NCBI RefSeq assembly: GCF_000015165.1
Contig: NC_009485.1
Coordinates: 1,590,001 to 1,654,000 of the forward strand
DNA from: Bradyrhizobium sp. BTAi1
GTDB lineage: Bacteria > Pseudomonadota > Alphaproteobacteria > Rhizobiales > Xanthobacteraceae
DNA: 64,000 nucleotides
Direction: 5' to 3'
Every line of letters starts with the position of its first letter. The first letter of the stretch is position 1. The notes under the pieces were generated by a model, which had not been told where the DNA came from, did not search any database, and saw nothing but the letters and a program-made list of their open reading frames with translations. Shown piece after piece: positions 45,415 through 54,333 of this stretch. Both the position numbers and the translations under genes were made by a program.

Positions 45415-47472
45415 TCAGAACTGCGCGTGAACCCGGCCGGACAACACCGAGACTGGTCCGCGATCGGCATTGTAGGCGGGGTTCTGCAGGAACTGATAGT
45501 CGAAGGTGAAGGTGGCGTCCTTCGCAACCTTCACCGTGTAATAGGTCTCCAGAATCCGCTCCGGCCGGTAGTTGAGGCGGCCGTCGCCGACCAGGATTCC
45601 CATGCCACCGGCCGCAAGGAAGTCGCGGTGATCCTTGGAAATCTCGTTGACCGCCCCGGCCAGGCCGACTGTGTCCTCGGGACGGCCCCACGAGGTGCCT
45701 TTGATCGATACGCCGCCAGACAGGCTAGAGTCGATATCGGTAAACGCCGAGATCTGGTTCTTGCCGTTGTTCCAGCTCCAGCGCCCGAACACGCCGATGT
45801 CATCGGTGACCGCCTGCTCGACATTAAAGACATAGCCGTACTTGATCCGGCCCTGCTGGGTCAGGTCGATCGCGGTAGTGAGGTCCAGCCCGGGCGTTGC
45901 AGCCGCCAGATTCAAGGCGTCGCGGTATCCTCCCGAGAGCGTGTCATGCATCCAGCCGATGACGCGCAGCTTGCCCGGCCTCGACAGGACTTCATAACGC
46001 GTTTCGAACTCTCCGACATAGCCACCGCGCTTCCCGAGCTCCATGTCGAAGTCATTGGTGTTGGGATGGACGACAACCAGGAAATAGCCGGCGCGCACGG
46101 CCCATGCCTGCTGGTTCAATTCCGCCGCCGCGCCGTAGGTCAGCCCGACCATGTCGCCGGGGTAGTCGAACGCGCCGGCCGCCCAGATCGACCAGTTCAG
46201 GAATTGAGTGCGCGGGTCCTGAGCGTAGGTGTTGTTGTCGAACATGTCATGCACCGCGAACTTGCCGATCTGGAAGGTGAGGCGCGAGACGTCGCGTTTC
46301 CCAGCCATCTGGCCGTAGTCACTTTGGACCGTCTCCTGCTCACCACCGAGGCCGAAGGTCTGCCGCAGGTACAGGCGCGAGGTGATGTAATGAGGATAGG
46401 AGAAGTTCGACTTCTGGGCCTCGCCGTTCGGGAAGCCGGCGGCGCCGAACGTCGCGTTCAGGCCATATCCCTGGATCAATTCCGGATTATAGTAGAACTC
46501 GCCGCCGTCCCACAGCTTAACGCCGAGGAACAGGCTGTTGCTCCAGGTCTCTCGCGACTGCGCCCCCGGGGTGAAGCTGTTGGTGCTGTAATAGGGCGAG
46601 CGAAATGCCGGATAGCCTTGCTGGATGTAGGTCGACTGGCCCTGCATCTCCCAGTAGATGGGCGAGGTGATCGTGTCGCCCGCGCCACTCGGTTCCTTGG
46701 CCGAACCGCCGAGCTTGCGGTTGAGGCCGAGCCTGACCGTGTGCAGATCGAAGGTCGAACCGTAGCTCGTGCCCGAGGGCAGCATCACGTTCAACGAGCC
46801 GAAATTGCTGTAGAGATACTCGATCCGAGCGGTCCAGTTGCCATCAACGGGCGCCTCGACGCCCGCGCCCGCCACCCAGCCGGCGCGAAAACCGATCTTC
46901 TTCTGGGTCGCCGGATCAAACGGATCCTCGGTGAGACGGCCTTGGCTGTAGGCGAGCCCGGCGGTCGCGTAGATAAGCCATCGGGCTGGCGCGTATCCGA
47001 TCCGCCCACGAAGGCTGCCGTAATAATCGACCTTCTCCGTGACGCGACCATTTGCGTTCACGCCCGACCAGATGATGTCGTCGAAGTCGAGATAGTTCGG
47101 GAACGACAAGTCAGTTTCCACGCCGAGCACCACGCGGGAGGGCAACTCACGATTATAGCCGAGCTGCAGGCCGCCGAAGAGCGATCCGACCGACGACTTG
47201 AAGGGGGGCAAAGACGGATTGGACTTCGCGCTTCCCCATCCGTAAGCGAGGTTCACGCCACCGTACCATCCGCTCCAATCATAATAAGGGGGCACCACAG
47301 GCGCTTTCGCCGGCAGCGCAGGCGCATCGGCCGCCGCAGCGCGATCTCCGCAGGAGAGAGCGCCAAGCGCAATTCCGACAGCGACTGTTTCAGCGATGAT
47401 TTCTCGAAACACCGCCAAGGGGCGGCTGATCTTGTGATTGGCAGTGATATCGTTAGAGACTTTCGACGACAT
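45415..47472 (-). CDS. Omp25-like barrel fused to an OprB-type carbohydrate porin
   Basis: 685 residues. A long signal region ends near AAA-ADAP (about residue 50). Residues about 62-255 form an Omp25-like eight-strand barrel (YDWSGWYGGVNLAYGWG to LHTVRLGLNRKLGG). From about residue 270 a carbohydrate-porin domain follows (SPIYWEMQGQSTYIQQGYPAF, WDGGEFYYNPELIQG, QIGKFAVHDMFDNN, NYRPERILETYYTVKV), ending in the barrel terminus HAQF. Two barrels in one chain are unusual. It is on the same strand as, and 190 bases downstream of, the NRAMP-like gene, so it might pass the same solute across the outer membrane. Confidence 0.85.
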   Translation of the reverse strand: MSSKVSNDITANHKISRPLAVFREIIAETVAVGIALGALSCGDRAAAADAPALPAKAPVVPPYYDWSGWYGGVNLAYGWGSAKSNPSLPPFKSSVGSLFGGLQLGYNRELPSRVVLGVETDLSFPNYLDFDDIIWSGVNANGRVTEKVDYYGSLRGRIGYAPARWLIYATAGLAYSQGRLTEDPFDPATQKKIGFRAGWVAGAGVEAPVDGNWTARIEYLYSNFGSLNVMLPSGTSYGSTFDLHTVRLGLNRKLGGSAKEPSGAGDTITSPIYWEMQGQSTYIQQGYPAFRSPYYSTNSFTPGAQSRETWSNSLFLGVKLWDGGEFYYNPELIQGYGLNATFGAAGFPNGEAQKSNFSYPHYITSRLYLRQTFGLGGEQETVQSDYGQMAGKRDVSRLTFQIGKFAVHDMFDNNTYAQDPRTQFLNWSIWAAGAFDYPGDMVGLTYGAAAELNQQAWAVRAGYFLVVVHPNTNDFDMELGKRGGYVGEFETRYEVLSRPGKLRVIGWMHDTLSGGYRDALNLAAATPGLDLTTAIDLTQQGRIKYGYVFNVEQAVTDDIGVFGRWSWNNGKNQISAFTDIDSSLSGGVSIKGTSWGRPEDTVGLAGAVNEISKDHRDFLAAGGMGILVGDGRLNYRPERILETYYTVKVAKDATFTFDYQFLQNPAYNADRGPVSVLSGRVHAQF

Positions 47473-47666
47473 TGGTTGGCCCCAGCGCTCGACGCATGCC
47501 GAGAGCGCAAGGCTTCTCGTTCACTGCGTCCCGACGAACGTGTGTTTCTTTAGTTGGTTGAATGAGATCGGAATGCCTGCGCCGCTTGCCGCGACAGCAG
47601 GCCTGCTAGGGTGTTCGTCCATCGATCCCCCCTTCAAAGAACCGGGCCAGCGAAGTTGGCCGTCGC

Positions 47667-49304
47667 TCAACCCGCCGAGACGGCGAGTTGGGCGATGCGC
47701 ACGAGGACGAGCCCTGCGGCGACGATCAGATAACCGCGCAGGACGAGCATCCACAGTTTGCTGCCGGCGGCGAGCCGCGCCGGTGGGAGGCGATGGAGCG
47801 GCGGCATGCGCCAGTGTTCGCGCTCGGCCAGGTTGGCCGAATCGGCCGGCTTTCGGCCGAGCGCCCCGCTCATTACTGCTGCCACGAGCGCGAGCACGGT
47901 GCCCCCGCCAAGAAGGCTCAGGATGACGGTCTCGTCGGTCGCCTCCGGGAACAGGACCGAGGAGGTGAGAACCACGGAAAGCATCACCAGCACCGCGATG
48001 ACCGCTCCAGTAAACAGGTTCATGCCGCGTCCATTGCACCACGGGCCGAGCACGGCCTTGTCGTTACACAGCAGCAGCAGAAACACCGTGGCGCTCGGCA
48101 GCAGCACGCCGGCTAGGGTCTGGACCGCGTTTGTGAGGAGACCGAGCGGGGCGCCGGGGCTGAGGACGAGGCCCGCCGCCACCACGATCAGGCCGCAGTA
48201 GACCGCATAAAACCCTTTGGCGTCCTTCGGTTTGCGGTGGAGGGAATGCCTGAGCGAGAGAACGTCGCCGATGGCGTAGGCCGTCGACAGCGAGACCGCC
48301 GCGGCGCCGATGATGCTCGCGTCGATCAGCGCGATCGCAAACAGCACGCCCGGCAGCCGGCCGGCATACTTCTCCAGACCGGCGGATACGGCGGCAGCAT
48401 CCTTGAACTGGCCGAATTCGGCCGTCCCGGTGAACGCCTGGGCGGTGAACGCCATCATGGCGACTGCGCCGACGATAACCAGCACGATCCCGATCCACAG
48501 GTCGGCTCGCTGATAGCGAATGAAGCGCGGCGTGATACGTTTGTCGATGACGTAGCTCTGCTGGAAGAACAGCTGCCAGGGCGCGATCGTCGTGCCGACG
48601 ATGGCGATGATCAGCAGCATGACCTCGCTGAGCTTGGCCCCCTGCGGGAACTGCGGGACGATCAGGTTATGCACGATCTCGGTCATCGGCGGGTGAACCA
48701 TGATGACGATCGGAACGAGGACCAGGCTGCCCGCGACCAGCACCAGGGCGAACCGCTCGAACTGGCGGAAGTTACCCGTGCTCGCGGCGCCCATGATCAC
48801 CACCGCCGAAAGCGCAACGCCGAGCTCCTTCGGCAGGCCAAGATAAGACAGGCCAAGCGAAATGCCGATGAACTCGGTGACGATGGTCAGCGCATTGAGC
48901 AGAAACAGATCGATGACGCTAAAAGCGCCCCAGAAGCGTCCGAACCGCTCCAGGATCAGGCGGGCATGCCCGACCCCGGTTACCGCGCCGAGACGCAGCA
49001 CCATCTCCTGGTTGACGTAGAGAACCGGAATCAGTAGCACCAGCGTCCATAGCAGCGCGGTACCATAGTTCTGACCCGCCTGCGTATAGGTTCCGAACGC
49101 GCCAGCGTCGTTGTCGCCGACCATCACGATGAGACCGGGCCCTAGAATCGCGAGCAGCGTCTGCAGGCGATGTCGCCAGGTCGTACGGGGGCCGACATCG
49201 CCGTGCAAGATGGTCCCGAGCGCGCCGTGGATATGGCCGATATGGGCCTCGTCGAGCACCGCGGTTTCGGTCTCATCGGGTGTGTGCACGTGTATGTTCA
49301 TCAT
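47667..49304 (-). CDS. Divergent NRAMP-family transporter
   Basis: 545 residues from the double ATG at 49304; the upstream open frame to 49709 has no NRAMP content. A His-rich cytoplasmic N-terminus (HVHTPDETE, then HIGHIHGALGTILHGD) precedes 11 or more membrane segments. In TM1, DNDAGAF (64-70) aligns with DPGNFA of MntH: Asp is kept, but Pro and Asn become Ala. In TM6, GTTIAPWQ aligns with GATVMPHA: the metal-binding Met becomes Ala. Loss of Asn and Met argues against Mn/Fe as substrate; NRAMP-related Mg transporters show similar changes. Confidence 0.85.
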   Translation of the reverse strand: MMNIHVHTPDETETAVLDEAHIGHIHGALGTILHGDVGPRTTWRHRLQTLLAILGPGLIVMVGDNDAGAFGTYTQAGQNYGTALLWTLVLLIPVLYVNQEMVLRLGAVTGVGHARLILERFGRFWGAFSVIDLFLLNALTIVTEFIGISLGLSYLGLPKELGVALSAVVIMGAASTGNFRQFERFALVLVAGSLVLVPIVIMVHPPMTEIVHNLIVPQFPQGAKLSEVMLLIIAIVGTTIAPWQLFFQQSYVIDKRITPRFIRYQRADLWIGIVLVIVGAVAMMAFTAQAFTGTAEFGQFKDAAAVSAGLEKYAGRLPGVLFAIALIDASIIGAAAVSLSTAYAIGDVLSLRHSLHRKPKDAKGFYAVYCGLIVVAAGLVLSPGAPLGLLTNAVQTLAGVLLPSATVFLLLLCNDKAVLGPWCNGRGMNLFTGAVIAVLVMLSVVLTSSVLFPEATDETVILSLLGGGTVLALVAAVMSGALGRKPADSANLAEREHWRMPPLHRLPPARLAAGSKLWMLVLRGYLIVAAGLVLVRIAQLAVSAG

Positions 49305-49402
49305 CGTCTCACTGCGATTGATTTGAACGCTCGGGGCGCTCGATGGAAAAGGAAGGGGTGCGAAACCGACGCTCCACAAGTGGAGCGCAGACGTTCGGGT
49401 GA

Positions 49403-49702
49403 TCAGGCCGCAACGAGGCGGCGCCGCGGGGCGTCGTCTCCAGGATCCCACGACGCTCCAGGCGCTGATGGTGACCGGCGCGCGCCACCACCAAGCGAAG
49501 GCTCGTGGGTCCAAACGCAGGAAAGCCGTCCGGTCTGTGCGTCCGGCACCCAGGTGCAAATGAGCCGGCGGCGGCTCGGCGGACGGCGGCGAGCCGTCTG
49601 CGGAGCTGTCGCGTTCAGCGGCACTTCGCGGGCCGTCGGCAGGCTGACGCGGCTCGGAAACACCTTGAAGGCGAGTATAAAAAGAGCGAATGCCGTGAAC
49701 AT
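49403..49702 (-). CDS. Small membrane-anchored or secreted protein
   Basis: 99 residues from ATG 49702 with a strong SD (GGAGGTGAGCG). A hydrophobic N-terminus (MFTAFALFILAFKVFPSRV) precedes a basic linker and a segment ICTWVPDAQTGRLSCVW with two Cys, a pattern seen in short Bradyrhizobium envelope proteins. It is upstream of the NRAMP-like gene on the same strand and might be cotranscribed. Confidence 0.5.
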   Translation of the reverse strand: MFTAFALFILAFKVFPSRVSLPTAREVPLNATAPQTARRRPPSRRRLICTWVPDAQTGRLSCVWTHEPSLGGGARRSPSAPGASWDPGDDAPRRRLVAA

Positions 49703-50186
49703 CGCTCACCTCCGATCTTCGTTGGGGTCAACGGCCGGAGGCGAGCGGCAGACAGGAGCCTAAGCTCGAGCTAAGCCTCTCACACGATCCTCAAGGCCGC
49801 GGACCGGATATGTCGGCGACGTCGATCGCGCAGACGCGGTCACGACGCCAAAGCTGCTACTGCCCATGTTTCTTTCTGTGTTGCGATTCACCCGAGATGC
49901 GACTCCCGAAGTGATGTTTCGCAAGTGCGCCTCTAGTTTGATGATGTCAATCCGAAATATGTGTTTTGGTTGAAGAATTTGAAATGTTCGTAATAGCTCG
50001 CAATAGCAGCCGCGCGATCCTGGTCCTGCGCGGGACAACGGTTGAACAAGTCGCCCGTGGCGCAAGCTCAAAGCCAGGGCGGCTGCCACGATATGGGGAA
50101 GCGCGGGAGTCCCGGCGAAAACACCCGACAAGCGAGGCCGCGATCATTCCGTGTGAAAGACGGGGCGCCTGCCGCAGGAGCAGCGG
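49703..50186. other. Intergenic stretch between small gene and mntR
   Basis: About 480 bases. The part around 49900-49990 is AT-rich and could hold the promoter for the minus-strand NRAMP-like gene group. Frames on both strands have no recognisable content. Confidence 0.35.
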
Positions 50187-50654
50187 CTAGCGCTTGCTGC
50201 GACGGGCCTTCAGGAACTGCGCGAATGCACGCAACGTGACTTCCGACACGTGATGCTCGATGCCCTCGGCGTCGGCCTCGGCGGATTCGGTGGGAACGCC
50301 CACGGCGCGCAACAGATCGACGACCAGCCTGTGGCGAACGTGCACGCGCTCGGCCAGGGAGCGCCCTTCTTCCGTCAAGAACACCCCGCGATACGGACGC
50401 GACGTCGCCAGACCCGCCCGTTTCAGGCGAGAGATCGTCTTGATTGCGGTAGCGTGCGATACGCCAAGGCGTCTTGCGATGTCGGTCGGACGTGCCTCGC
50501 CCGTACCCGCCAACAGCTCCGCGATCAGCTCCACATAGTCTTCAAACAAGGCCGTCGATTGGGCCGACCGGGTCTTGCCGAAGCGACGCGCCTGAATGAG
50601 CTCGCTGGGCAATTTTCTCGATTGTCGCGCCTTATTTGATGTCGGCGACACCAT
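50187..50654 (-). CDS. mntR: MntR, manganese-responsive DtxR-family repressor
   Basis: 155 residues from ATG 50654 (the frame is open to 50699), the usual MntR length. Winged helix: LFEDYVELIAELLAGTGEARPTDIA, then RLGVSHATAIKTISRLKRAG. The C-terminal metal-binding and dimerisation part includes RHRLVVDLLRAVG and EADAEGIEHHVSE, with His/Glu residues expected for Mn binding. It is divergent from mntH, with two operator-like dyads between them. Confidence 0.92.
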   Translation of the reverse strand: MVSPTSNKARQSRKLPSELIQARRFGKTRSAQSTALFEDYVELIAELLAGTGEARPTDIARRLGVSHATAIKTISRLKRAGLATSRPYRGVFLTEEGRSLAERVHVRHRLVVDLLRAVGVPTESAEADAEGIEHHVSEVTLRAFAQFLKARRSKR

Positions 50655-50722
50655 GGCACGGGTCCTGACGGGCTGAGGATTCCGCTTCAGTGAGAACACA
50701 TTTTGATCGTCGTGTCAAAAAT

Positions 50723-50736
50723 GTAGCAGAAGCTAT
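50723..50736. promoter_or_regulatory. MntR-type operator, site 1
   Basis: GTAGCAGAAGCTAT, in the context AAATGTAGCAGAAGCTATAT, is a dyad closely resembling the enterobacterial MntR box (AACATAGCAAAGGCTATGTT, from memory). It lies 69 bases before the mntR start at 50654. Confidence 0.7.
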
Positions 50737-50778
50737 ATCCTTGGACTGTCTTGACATCTACAAATCGTTCCCCAACTC

Positions 50779-50792
50779 GTAGCCTGAGCTAC
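50779..50792. promoter_or_regulatory. MntR-type operator, site 2
   Basis: GTAGC-CTGA-GCTAC is a perfect dyad of the same form as site 1, 20 bases before the mntH start at 50812. A TTGACA at 50751-50756 lies between the two sites and may be the mntH -35 element, which would put site 2 over the -10/start region. Confidence 0.7.
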
Positions 50793-50811
50793 ATTTTCAT
50801 GTAAGGGCTGC

Positions 50812-52131
50812 ATGAGCCGAGTGACAGAAACCGTCGTCCCGCGGGGATCGCTTTCCGAGCGGACCGTATCTGCGGCGCGCCAGGTGCTGGAGGGCAGGCA
50901 CAGCGGCTTGCGGGCCTATTTGGCCTTTGCCGGCCCCGCGGTGATCGCTTCGATCGCCTACATGGATCCCGGCAATTTCGCGACCAATATCCAGGCCGGC
51001 GCGAAATATGGTTACGCTCTGCTGTGGGTCGTGCTCGCCGCCAACCTGATCGCAATGCTGTTCCAGGCACTTTCGGCCAAGCTCGGCATCGTGACCGGAC
51101 GCAATCTTGCGGAGATGTGCCGGGACCACTTTCCGCAGCCGGTCGTGTGGGCAATGTGGGCGGCGAGCGAGATCGCCGCGATGGCGACGGATCTCGCCGA
51201 ATTTCTCGGTGGCGCGATCGGTCTATCTTTGCTGTTTCACGTGCCGCTTCTGGCGGGAATGGCGGTCACGGCGGTCGTCACCTATGGCGTGCTGATGTTC
51301 GAGCGATCGGGCTTCCGTCCGATCGAGCTGATCATCGGCGGCATGGTCAGCGTCATCGCCCTTTGCTACGTGGTCGAACTGTTCATCGCCCCGGTCGATT
51401 GGGCGGCGGCTGCGGTCCATTTGGTCCTGCCGCAGATTCCCGACGGCGGGGCGTTGTTGCTATCGGTCGGCATCATCGGTGCCACCGTCATGCCGCACGC
51501 GGTCTACCTTCATTCCGGCCTGACGCAGGCCCGTACGCCGGTTCATAACGACGCCGAGCGGCGCAAGCTTCTGCGCTTCTCCAACCAGGAGGTCATCATC
51601 GCCTTGGCGGTAGCCGGCCTCGTCAACATCGCGATGGTCATGATGGCTTCAGGCGCATTCCATGCCGGCTATACCGACGTCGAGGAAATCGAAACCGCCT
51701 ATCACACGCTGACTCCGCTGCTCGGGATCGGCGCCGCGGCGGTGTTCCTGCTGTCGCTCATCGCCTCCGGGATTTCGAGTTCGACCGTAGGAACGATGGC
51801 GGGTCAGATGATTATGCAGGGCTTCCTCAGGTTTCGCGTCCCGATTGTTGTGCGCAGACTGGTCACGATGCTGCCCGCATTTATCGTGGTCGCCGTCGGA
51901 GCGAATGCAACGAGCTCTCTTGTCATCAGCCAAGTCGTGCTCTCGATCGCACTGCCGCTGCCGATGATCTCGCTCCTGATCTTCACCAGCCGGCGCGACA
52001 TCATGGGTCAGTTCGCCAACAGCCGGCTGACCTTCCTCGCGGCGCTGCTGGGGACGGCGCTGGTGTTGCTGCTCAACATCTTCTTCATCTTGCAAATCTT
52101 CGGTCTGCCGATGCCCGGTTTCGCCGCGTAG
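50812..52131 (+). CDS. mntH: MntH, NRAMP manganese transporter
   Basis: 439 residues with 11 membrane segments. TM1 has the canonical MDPGNFATNIQAG (D52, N55), and TM6 has GATVMPHAVYLHS with the metal-binding Met. MntH is a proton-coupled importer of Mn(II), sometimes Fe(II). Divergent mntR and two dyads in the promoter indicate Mn-dependent repression. Confidence 0.95.
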   Translation: MSRVTETVVPRGSLSERTVSAARQVLEGRHSGLRAYLAFAGPAVIASIAYMDPGNFATNIQAGAKYGYALLWVVLAANLIAMLFQALSAKLGIVTGRNLAEMCRDHFPQPVVWAMWAASEIAAMATDLAEFLGGAIGLSLLFHVPLLAGMAVTAVVTYGVLMFERSGFRPIELIIGGMVSVIALCYVVELFIAPVDWAAAAVHLVLPQIPDGGALLLSVGIIGATVMPHAVYLHSGLTQARTPVHNDAERRKLLRFSNQEVIIALAVAGLVNIAMVMMASGAFHAGYTDVEEIETAYHTLTPLLGIGAAAVFLLSLIASGISSSTVGTMAGQMIMQGFLRFRVPIVVRRLVTMLPAFIVVAVGANATSSLVISQVVLSIALPLPMISLLIFTSRRDIMGQFANSRLTFLAALLGTALVLLLNIFFILQIFGLPMPGFAA

Positions 52132-52359
52132 CGGATCTGTGCCAACAAGGCATGTTTGCTCGTTTGGCACTTATCATCTCTACCCTGCAATCCAATGATG
52201 CTTCCCAGCTCGCGCCGTCATGACCTTGTATTGGCTACGCGCGATATCGCGCAGGCCGGATTCTGCACGTCCAGTTTGCGTTAGGCCCTTGGGGCGTCAA
52301 GATGTAGGTGGTCGGCAAAGAAAACGGTATTCGTCCAGCATCGAGCAGAGGAAGCCCAA

Positions 52360-53058
52360 ATGGCATCGATTGAGGAGACATTTATCAATCTGGCGGTTGC
52401 AATGCTCCTCGGGGCCGGTATCGGTTTCGAGCGCCAGTGGCGGCAGCGAATGGCCGGGCTTCGTACCAATACTTTGGTGGCGATTGGAGCCGCCAGTTTT
52501 GTGGTTTTTGCGAGCCTGATCCCGGGAGACGGGAGCCCCACTCGTGTCGCGGCGCAAGTTGTTTCCGGGATCGGCTTTCTCGGCGCCGGCATCATCTTTC
52601 GGGAGGGTATGCAGGTCACCGGACTGAACACCGCGGCCACTCTCTGGTGCTCGGCGGCGATCGGACTGTTGGCGGGCTCCGGTCATCCGTTGCATGCGAG
52701 CGTTGCCGCAGCGTTCGTCATTCTGGTCAACCTGCTGCTACGGCCGATCGTACGCCTGATCAATCGTCAGCCAATCGCGCAGGCGGAAACCGACTTTCGT
52801 TACCGAGTCAGGATCGTCTGCCGGAGCCCTGAAGAAGCCCATGTTCGTGCCCTGCTTCTCCAGGGAGCGGCTACGGGCCAACTCAGCTTGCGCAACCTCG
52901 AAAGCACGGACATCGAGGGCAACGACCGGGTCGAGGTGCATGCTCACCTGACCGCCCATGCGCCAAGCGATACGGTTCTGGAGCAGGTGATTGGGCGGCT
53001 CAGCCTCGAGCCCACAGTTTCGGCCGCGGGCTGGAGCGTTGAGCCGCTCGCCGAATAA
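52360..53058 (+). CDS. MgtC/SapB-family membrane protein
   Basis: 232 residues. The N-terminal hydrophobic domain has the family signature LLGAGIGFERQWRQRMAGLRTNTLVAIGA, in two parts, and GIGFLGAGIIFREG with TLWCSAAIGLLAG. The C-terminal 90 residues form a soluble ACT-like domain as in MgtC. MgtC-type proteins help growth at low Mg and regulate the ATP synthase in pathogens. Its place after mntH groups it with divalent-cation genes. No Mg riboswitch pattern was recognised in the 228-base leader. Confidence 0.9.
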   Translation: MASIEETFINLAVAMLLGAGIGFERQWRQRMAGLRTNTLVAIGAASFVVFASLIPGDGSPTRVAAQVVSGIGFLGAGIIFREGMQVTGLNTAATLWCSAAIGLLAGSGHPLHASVAAAFVILVNLLLRPIVRLINRQPIAQAETDFRYRVRIVCRSPEEAHVRALLLQGAATGQLSLRNLESTDIEGNDRVEVHAHLTAHAPSDTVLEQVIGRLSLEPTVSAAGWSVEPLAE

Positions 53059-53445
53059 TCCGTTTGAAATTGCGGCCTCTGATCTGGGAGAGGAGGAGGC
53101 TGCAGGGGCGAAGAAGAGACGGACTTCTCTTCCGGCCCCGGATCAAAGATGCGGTGCGCTGCGAACCTCTCCCCAAGATGAAAGGAACCTCTCGGTCAAA
53201 GAAATGCACGCCGTTCTAACCGGAAGCAATACTGTGCGGGCTCCTTCCGGCATGAAGGTGGTTCTGGTCCTGCCCGCGGCAGCGCGGCCGTAGCCGATCC
53301 TGGGGGCCTGCTTAGAGGCCCAATCGTGCGGGACCGCATGCGGGACATGTTTCGACTTGAATAAGAGCTGTCGGTTATGGGTGTCCAAACAGGCCCGGAA
53401 ATGGAGCAATCCTATTATGGAATAGGCAATCAAAGAGGGATTCTG
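53059..53445. other. Region without recognisable gene
   Basis: About 390 bases between the mgtC-like gene and a permease remnant. No credible gene, repeat or terminator was seen. Confidence 0.35.
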
Positions 53446-53668
53446 ACTGAAGGCCCTGGATGGAGCGGCCGAGGCGTCCTGGCGGCTTTTCCAATCGCTG
53501 GCGCGTTATCGTGTTGGCCTCCTGCCCAGTGACTTGATGGCCGGCTTGACTCTGGCCGCAATTGCCTACCCGAGCAGATGGCGACCTCCCGACTCGGCGG
53601 GATTCGCGCCGCAGATCGGCTTCTTTGCATTTATGGCGGGTTCGCTCGGCTTTGCCATGCTGGACTAG
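53446..53668 (+). pseudogene. SulP-family anion permease, N-terminal remnant
   Basis: One frame encodes SWRLFQSLARYRVGLLPSDL and MAGLTLAAIAYP, the start of SulP permeases, then shifts. A second frame gives EQMATSRLGG and a third gives GFAPQIGFFAFMAGSLGFAM. Joined, these read as a normal SulP N-terminus (TM1-TM2). No start codon fits before 53470 in frame. The sequence ends abruptly at the IS630-like end at 53669, and the remaining 450 or so residues are absent. Confidence 0.75.
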
Positions 53669-54285
53669 TACCTCTGCACAGAGGTTTTGACTCTTTGTTT
53701 TTTCGTCGGTTTAGCCGGGACTTTTGGATAGGCGCGGCCGAGTTTGGCCCTGGCCTTCTCGGTCGTAAACATCCAGTTGATTCTGGAGCGCTCGGCGTTG
53801 CGGCGTTTTTCCCAGGCTGCGGTCTCTCTGACGAGACGAGCATGGCTGTCGATCCGTCGGTCGAGGCACTGCTGCGAGAGGACGCCGATTTCGATCTCGA
53901 CCATGTTGAGCCAGCTGGCGTGCTTTGGCGTGTGATGGAATTCGAGACGGCGGAGCAGGCGGCGAGCTTCGTCGGGCGGGAATGCCTGATAGAGTGCGCC
54001 GGCCTTGTGGGTCGACAGATTGTCGAGCACAACGCGAATGCGTTCGGCTTTGGGATAGTGCACGTCGACAAGCTCGCGCATGCATTCGGCAAAGTCCTTC
54101 GCGGTGCGTCGTTCCGTCACCTTCACCTTGCGCCAGGGCCGGTTCACGTCAATGAGCACGAACAGGTTGGCCGTGCCGTTGCGTCGGTACTCGTAATCGT
54201 AACGCTCGATCCGGCCCGGCTTGGCGGGAATCGGTTGACGGGTCTCGCCGATGAGTTGGACCTGGCTCTCGTCGAAGCAGACCAC
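53665..54285 (-). pseudogene. IS630-family transposase, N-terminus missing
   Basis: 206 residues of the DDE half: D in VVCFDESQVQL, D in RVVLDNLSTHK and E in WLNMVEIEIG, plus the family end RINWMFTTEKARAKL. The frame extends slightly upstream (ADPQRP) to a stop, but the helix-turn-helix half is gone. The stop codon overlaps the flanking sequence at the insertion site. Confidence 0.85.
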
Positions 54286-54306
54286 AGGCCGCTGCGGATC
54301 GGCCGC
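53669..54306 (-). mobile_element. IS630-family element, one end deleted
   Basis: Carries the C-terminal half of an IS630-type transposase. The left boundary is at TA (53669-53670), followed by CCTCTG-CA-CAGAGG, fitting the TA target of this family. The other end is missing: after the transposase frame breaks near 54300 unrelated sequence begins and no matching terminal repeat was seen. Confidence 0.7.
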
Positions 54307-54333
54307 TTAGGCCTGCAACTTCGGGAGACAAAC

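Noticed and set aside
45427..47553. 708-codon open frame on the plus strand
   Set aside because: It lies exactly opposite the barrel-porin fusion gene, has no recognisable domain and is the usual antisense shadow of a high-GC gene.
49310..49709. Upstream extension of the NRAMP-like gene
   Set aside because: The frame is open, but the sequence is Arg/Pro-rich without NRAMP content. The double ATG at 49304 starts the conserved His-rich N-terminus.
52132..52359. Possible Mg riboswitch before the MgtC-like gene
   Set aside because: None of the conserved M-box segments could be found by eye. The leader holds no clear terminator hairpin either.
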